Shown here piece after piece: positions 59,861 through 64,000 of a stretch of DNA of 64,000 bases. The notes below the pieces were generated by a model, which worked only from the letters and a program-made list of their open reading frames with translations, was not told the DNA's origin and did not search any database. Where the stretch lies: NCBI GenBank assembly GCA_003508835.1, contig PUFA01000027.1:1674001-1738000 (forward strand). The letters are read 5' to 3'. Within the stretch, counting starts at the first letter, position 1. Each line of letters opens with the position of its first letter. Source of the DNA: Eonycteris spelaea. Its lineage: Eukaryota; Chordata; Mammalia; Chiroptera; Pteropodidae. The position numbers were made by a program, and so were the translations under genes.

Positions 59861-61265
59861 ATTATTCAACTGCCTTAGCGTCCATCAGTCCGTACCTCTT
59901 GCTTTGGTCTTGCCCATCTGACCACAAGCATTGCCTACCGCCCGCAGGGTTAGCCCCTCATCACGAGAGTCCCTCTGTTTTGCTGGGGATGGGAGGTGAG
60001 TCCAGAGATGATTTCTTGTTGGCCATGACCTTTACCTTTAGGGCCAAAATCACAACAGGGCAGAGCCCTGGGCACTGAGAGCCGATTCATACTGCCCACT
60101 GACAGTCAAGCCAACCCAAATCTAACATTACCTGGACTCAAAGCATGAAATAATTTCTTAAAGGTTATTTTCATTTAAATGGCATAATCTGACCATAGTG
60201 TTTTGAATATGAAGCTCTCAGACTCTCAAAGATGGCACAAGGAATTTAACTCAAGGCTTCACAAAATCATTTCTAATCTTAATTACAGGAAAGTAATTTT
60301 CATGTGCTTTGCTGCCTCCAAGTTGTTTTCAGCAAAAGCTCTGCCATAGGAGTCATGGTCCTCAGTTCTTCTGTCCTGTTTTCATCACAACTGTCCCGGT
60401 CCCACTACCACCCCTTCCAACCAACTATAATTAGGAAACACTTACAAAAGAGGCTTCGTCTAATCCTTTGATTTTTTGCCCCAAGTTTCACAGGTTCCCA
60501 TTATCAATAGCACCCAACTGATCAGTTGTTCAAGAAATTCTTCAGGACAGATGAAATAATAGCATAAGAAGATGTGACCTGCAAAGAGTAACTTCTCCAT
60601 TTAGATATTCAATGTTCAAGACTCTTTCTCAGGTGTGTGCAGACTTTGGCCACAAGCCGAGAAACTCAGCCTGCTTGCCTCTCTTTGAGCAAAGGCCAGC
60701 AACAACTCAACCCTTTGGGTTTCTGGGCCGACTCACATAGCCGAATATAGAAATGGTCACATTCGTCATAACGCTTCCCACCTTTATCCCTTCTACACAT
60801 CTTCCTTATTCTTTTTGCTCCCACTATAGAGAGCATCCTGATATTCTTACATTTGAGTGTGGAACTACTTAACATTAAGGAAAGAGACGGGAGGTGATCA
60901 ATATAACAAATGGTTACACGATATATTTTAAGGTATCTCACAAAGTTCCTCTTGTAAGTATGCCTGATTTCCTGGTGAGGCAGTAACTGGAAGCCTGTGG
61001 GTTCCAGCTTTCTGCTTAGACTCTCCCAGGCCTCCATGGTTGCTGAATGTTGCCCAGCTGCTGGGCAGCAGGGCCTTGATCTCAGTCATGTCTGTCAGCC
61101 TCCAAAGCCCATGTCCACAATAGTTATGCTACTCTGGTTCAAGCAGATCTTAAAAACTTGCCACACTCTATTACTTTTATTTATCTGACGGGTATTACCT
61201 CTATTTACTTAAAAAGTGTTACTCCTGAGATTATCATAACCTTCACATCTTTTTCTTCCCTAGTA
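59861..61265. other. Unassigned noncoding DNA, partly GC-richer
   Basis: 59880-60120 is richer in GC and has several CpG, but no long frame or named repeat. The 123-codon minus-strand frame at 60666-61037 has no recognisable domain. Confidence 0.45.
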
Positions 61266-61379
61266 TTACTTGTAAACATGATTGATAGGAATCCAATCAG
61301 AGGCTGGCAGGATTCCTTTCTAGTGGCTCTGGACAGGATCCTGCTTTTCGAGCTTCTAGAGCTGACCCCTTTCCTTGGC

Positions 61380-61640
61380 TCACGGCCACCTCCTCCAGCT
61401 CTAAAGCCAGTAGGCCAGAGTTTTAAATCTCTGTCTGACTCTGACTGTTCTGCCTCTCTCTAAGAACCTAATGATTACATTAGACCTACCTAGATAATCC
61501 ATGGTAACCTACCAGTTTTAAAGCCAGTTTATTAATAATCTTAATTCCATGTGCAACTTTATTTTCCCTTTGCCATCAGAGCTAAAATATTTACAGGTTC
61601 TGGGAAGTAAGACAGAAATATTTTTGGAGGCCACCGTTCT
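61380..61640. mobile_element. Ancient repeat family X, copy 2 (unnamed)
   Basis: Shares the order of 42400-42795: 'gactgttctgcctctctcta', 'cctagataatccatggtaac', 'taatcttaattccatgtgc', 'tttacaggttctgggaagta' and 'ccaccgttctgcctacc'. It may begin near 61270. Confidence 0.5.
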
Positions 61641-62940
61641 GCCTACCATACTTTTTAAGGAATTATACATGAAGAACAAGGCCCACCATCCAGGAAGGCC
61701 CAAGACAGAAGCAGGTGGTACGTAAAGGAACATTCTAGAAGCAGAAGCTTGAAGCCAGAATATTTGTCCTCTGTTTTCCCCTCCCCTCTGCTCTTCTTTT
61801 CTCCTCTCCTCTCTTCTCCTCTTCCATATATGAGACCCTAAGACAATATTCTCACAGTCAAAAATCCAGGAGAATAAAGTGATCCTTCAGTTAGAGGTGT
61901 GCAGAGTTGCGAATTGCCTATCTGAAACCAGGGTAGATATTTGCAGGGTTCATCTTATTCATCCACAAGCAAGAGTAGGTGTTTGTTCCTCAGATTTGTG
62001 TGAGGATCCACTGAGATCCTACACTCACCACCTCACCGAATCACATTCTTTACTGCATCGTGAGTGCAAGGATGTTACTAGTCTCAGATCTAAGAAAGGG
62101 GGGAAATATGTTTTGTTTCTCCACAGTTTTTCAGAATTTTAGTTTTGAAAAGGAGTCAGTAGAGTTTAAATTACTGGTTCGTAAACAATTAATTATAAAA
62201 GTTGTTCATTGGTGACATTGATGCAGGCTTTATTGATAAGGACATCTTTATTGTATTCAAATAGTTCCCCCCAAAAATGTTTTTCAATACATTTAAGTTC
62301 CCTGGCAAAGGAAACTTGCATAATCTTTAGAAAAGGCTGCATTTGGTGAAAATGGGTATTTATCATAATTCTTACTGGCAAGCATCTAAAGTTAAATCAT
62401 GCAGAGTTAGTAATGATATTAAAACCCATAATATTCTTCAATTATTATAATAATATTTTACCTTTAGCAACTGTGCCACAAGTTTCATTGCACTTCAGTT
62501 TACATTAGTTCACTTTTAATGCATGCATGGTTCCTGTCTTAATCTCATTTCCAGTTGGCCCATAAATTGATTTATTTATGCTACTTAGCCCTTGGGATTA
62601 ATCACTGTTCCAACTGTTTTGAAGTTACCTAAATAAATAGGGCTTTCTTGATACAATTAGTCCAGATATAAAATAAGATAAGATTTAACATGAAAAATGC
62701 ATGTTTTCTTAGGAATGTCAGACTTTTCATAGTGTAGTCTAACCGATTTTAGCCTCCTGTCCCAACCAATTTAGCATTTGCAGCATATGCAAAGTAGTAA
62801 ACTATGCTACAGCTCTTAATCAGATAAAAGTTCTACACAATATCTGTGCTCCCACACTGAGAATTTTTGAAGACAACGTAAGAAGTTGCTATTGTCATTG
62901 TTAAACCCATTTGCTAGAATAGAATCCTCCAACAGGGACT
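61641..62940. other. Unassigned noncoding DNA
   Basis: A C/T-rich patch (61765-61825) and AT-rich remainder. The 87-codon frame at 61879-62142 has no recognisable domain. Confidence 0.5.
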
Positions 62941-62965
62941 TGCTGCCCAGTGAGCCTAAGCATAG

Positions 62966-63324
62966 TCGGTCCTGCTAAACCAGCTTTCCCCTGGCTGTGG
63001 CCGCCGCCCCTAGTGTGTAGCTCAAGGAGGGGACTCCTCTGGGTGAGTCACAAGCCATCTGAGTGAGATCTAGGTCCTTACAACCAACCTGCACCATGCG
63101 CAGCTTTTGTTTCCTAACCCGAGAATGGACAGTGCGATGTTGCAAGTCTCCTCTGCATCCCGAATGTTTAACATGTAGTCACCAAATGGGCACATGGAAT
63201 TTGGGCACGTACAATTTTCCTGTGGAATCGGCGCTGTGGGCCGTTGGCGAGAAATGGAGTCGCGATGGGGATGTAGGGTCAGGTTGCCTGCTTCCTGTTG
63301 GACCAGAACTCCTTGAGCTGTACG
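62966..63324. other. CpG-dense patch of unknown identity
   Basis: I count 15 CpG in about 360 bases, in a window that is otherwise strongly CpG-depleted. It includes gccgccgcccc, catgcgcag, atcggcgctg and gtcgcgatgg. Two 88-codon frames, one per strand, cover almost the same span (63063-63336) and look like a by-product of composition. There is no LTR-like AATAAA and no repeat that I can name. It could be a small CpG island or first exon, a younger transposon, or a processed copy of something. Confidence 0.5.
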
Positions 63325-64000
63325 AGTGAGAAACATTTTTCAAATCCATTTTGTCAGAAATTATTCACTTTCTACTTAAGATCAAAGCTGAAAATGGATT
63401 CTCTCCTCTGCATGGAAAATGGCTGCAATGCCATTGATATTTCCATCATGGGATTGCCTTAGAACGCTTCTCTCTACTAGCTTAACACCCAGTCTTAGGG
63501 AGTTTAAGGCTAGAAAATTGTGTGCATCACAATTTAAATCTATTTAAGTAACCACTAAAAATAATTTTTTGCAATCAACATGAATATTAAGTTTATTAGC
63601 AAAGTTTACCTCTTATTTTAATTATCTTAATTATCTTACGATTCTGAATAGCCTGTTATCCAAAAAACATTTAGACTACTTGATAATGTTGATAATTTCT
63701 CTCTTGCACTGTATAGTAATTGAATTCTTACAAATATTATGTGTCTAGGTTATGAACACACATGGATACACACATGGATACACATGTGCATGAGCACACA
63801 CACAGTTTCTTGTGTTACCATTTCCCACAGCCATAAGTTCCTCATATGAGAAAAATATCCAATTTTACATAGAAGTAAAATGTGCAAGTAATTATTTTGA
63901 GATCTTATTAGTCCCTGGCATAGTTTTTTCAAACAATCTAAAAGACTGAACCTAAAATACATTTATCTCTAGACAGTTCAGATTGAATCATTAACAATTT
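63325..64000. other. Unassigned AT-rich DNA
   Basis: Includes a short 'cacatggataca' tandem near 63759-63784 (two to three units). Nothing else recognised. Confidence 0.5.

Noticed and set aside
63063..63336. Two 88-codon frames in the CpG-dense patch
   Set aside because: They overlap almost fully on opposite strands and neither shows a domain or convincing exon limits, so I kept only the CpG observation.

Overview
This window looks like mammalian nuclear DNA, AT-rich and CpG-poor, with no protein-coding gene that I can support. The longest open frames (at most 163 codons) lie inside repeats or low-complexity DNA. None has recognisable domains, splice-flanked exon structure or coding character.

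The best clue to the host is a pair of 5S rRNA-derived SINEs (48771-48989 and 58469-58668). Each has a 5S head with the internal pol III control region, an unrelated body and an A-rich tail. In mammals this architecture is known from the MEG-R SINEs of Old World fruit bats (Pteropodidae), so a megabat is the most economical guess. All LINE-1 pieces are truncated and mutated, which agrees with the reported loss of L1 activity in megabats.

Layout: 1-9.5 kb holds an MLT1-type LTR, a MIR, a long ancient L1/HAL1 remnant (6.45-8.1 kb) and a second L1M tail. 9.5-15.4 kb is mostly unassigned, with a compound tetranucleotide repeat. 15.4-18.2 kb is a stack of MIRs, hAT pieces and a reverse-oriented L1 3' end. 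20.4-28.6 kb carries L2 and MIR copies, another MLT1 LTR and a reverse L1M piece. 31.0-35.9 kb carries three L1 pieces, the first split by a TTAA-flanked, piggyBac-like nonautonomous transposon. 36.5-39.4 kb holds two LTRs and L2 pieces. 42.4-45.5 kb holds two unidentified ancient repeats whose relatives recur at 59-61.6 kb. 48.5-53.6 kb is the richest part: an MLT1 LTR split by a 5S-SINE, an L1M piece, an hAT element, and a MIR split by a solo LTR with 5-bp target duplications. 57-59.9 kb holds an L1 3' end, an L2 split by the second 5S-SINE, and a purine-rich repeat that contains a MIR.

The window therefore reads as a gene desert or the inside of a very long intron. The interesting content is nested-transposon stratigraphy, two CpG-dense patches (the solo LTR and 62.97-63.32 kb), several hairpins or palindromes, and one 42-bp near-identical pair of unknown origin. 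Repeat family names come from remembered consensus features and were not checked against a library. I found no tRNA gene, CRISPR array, operon or convincing promoter of a cellular gene.
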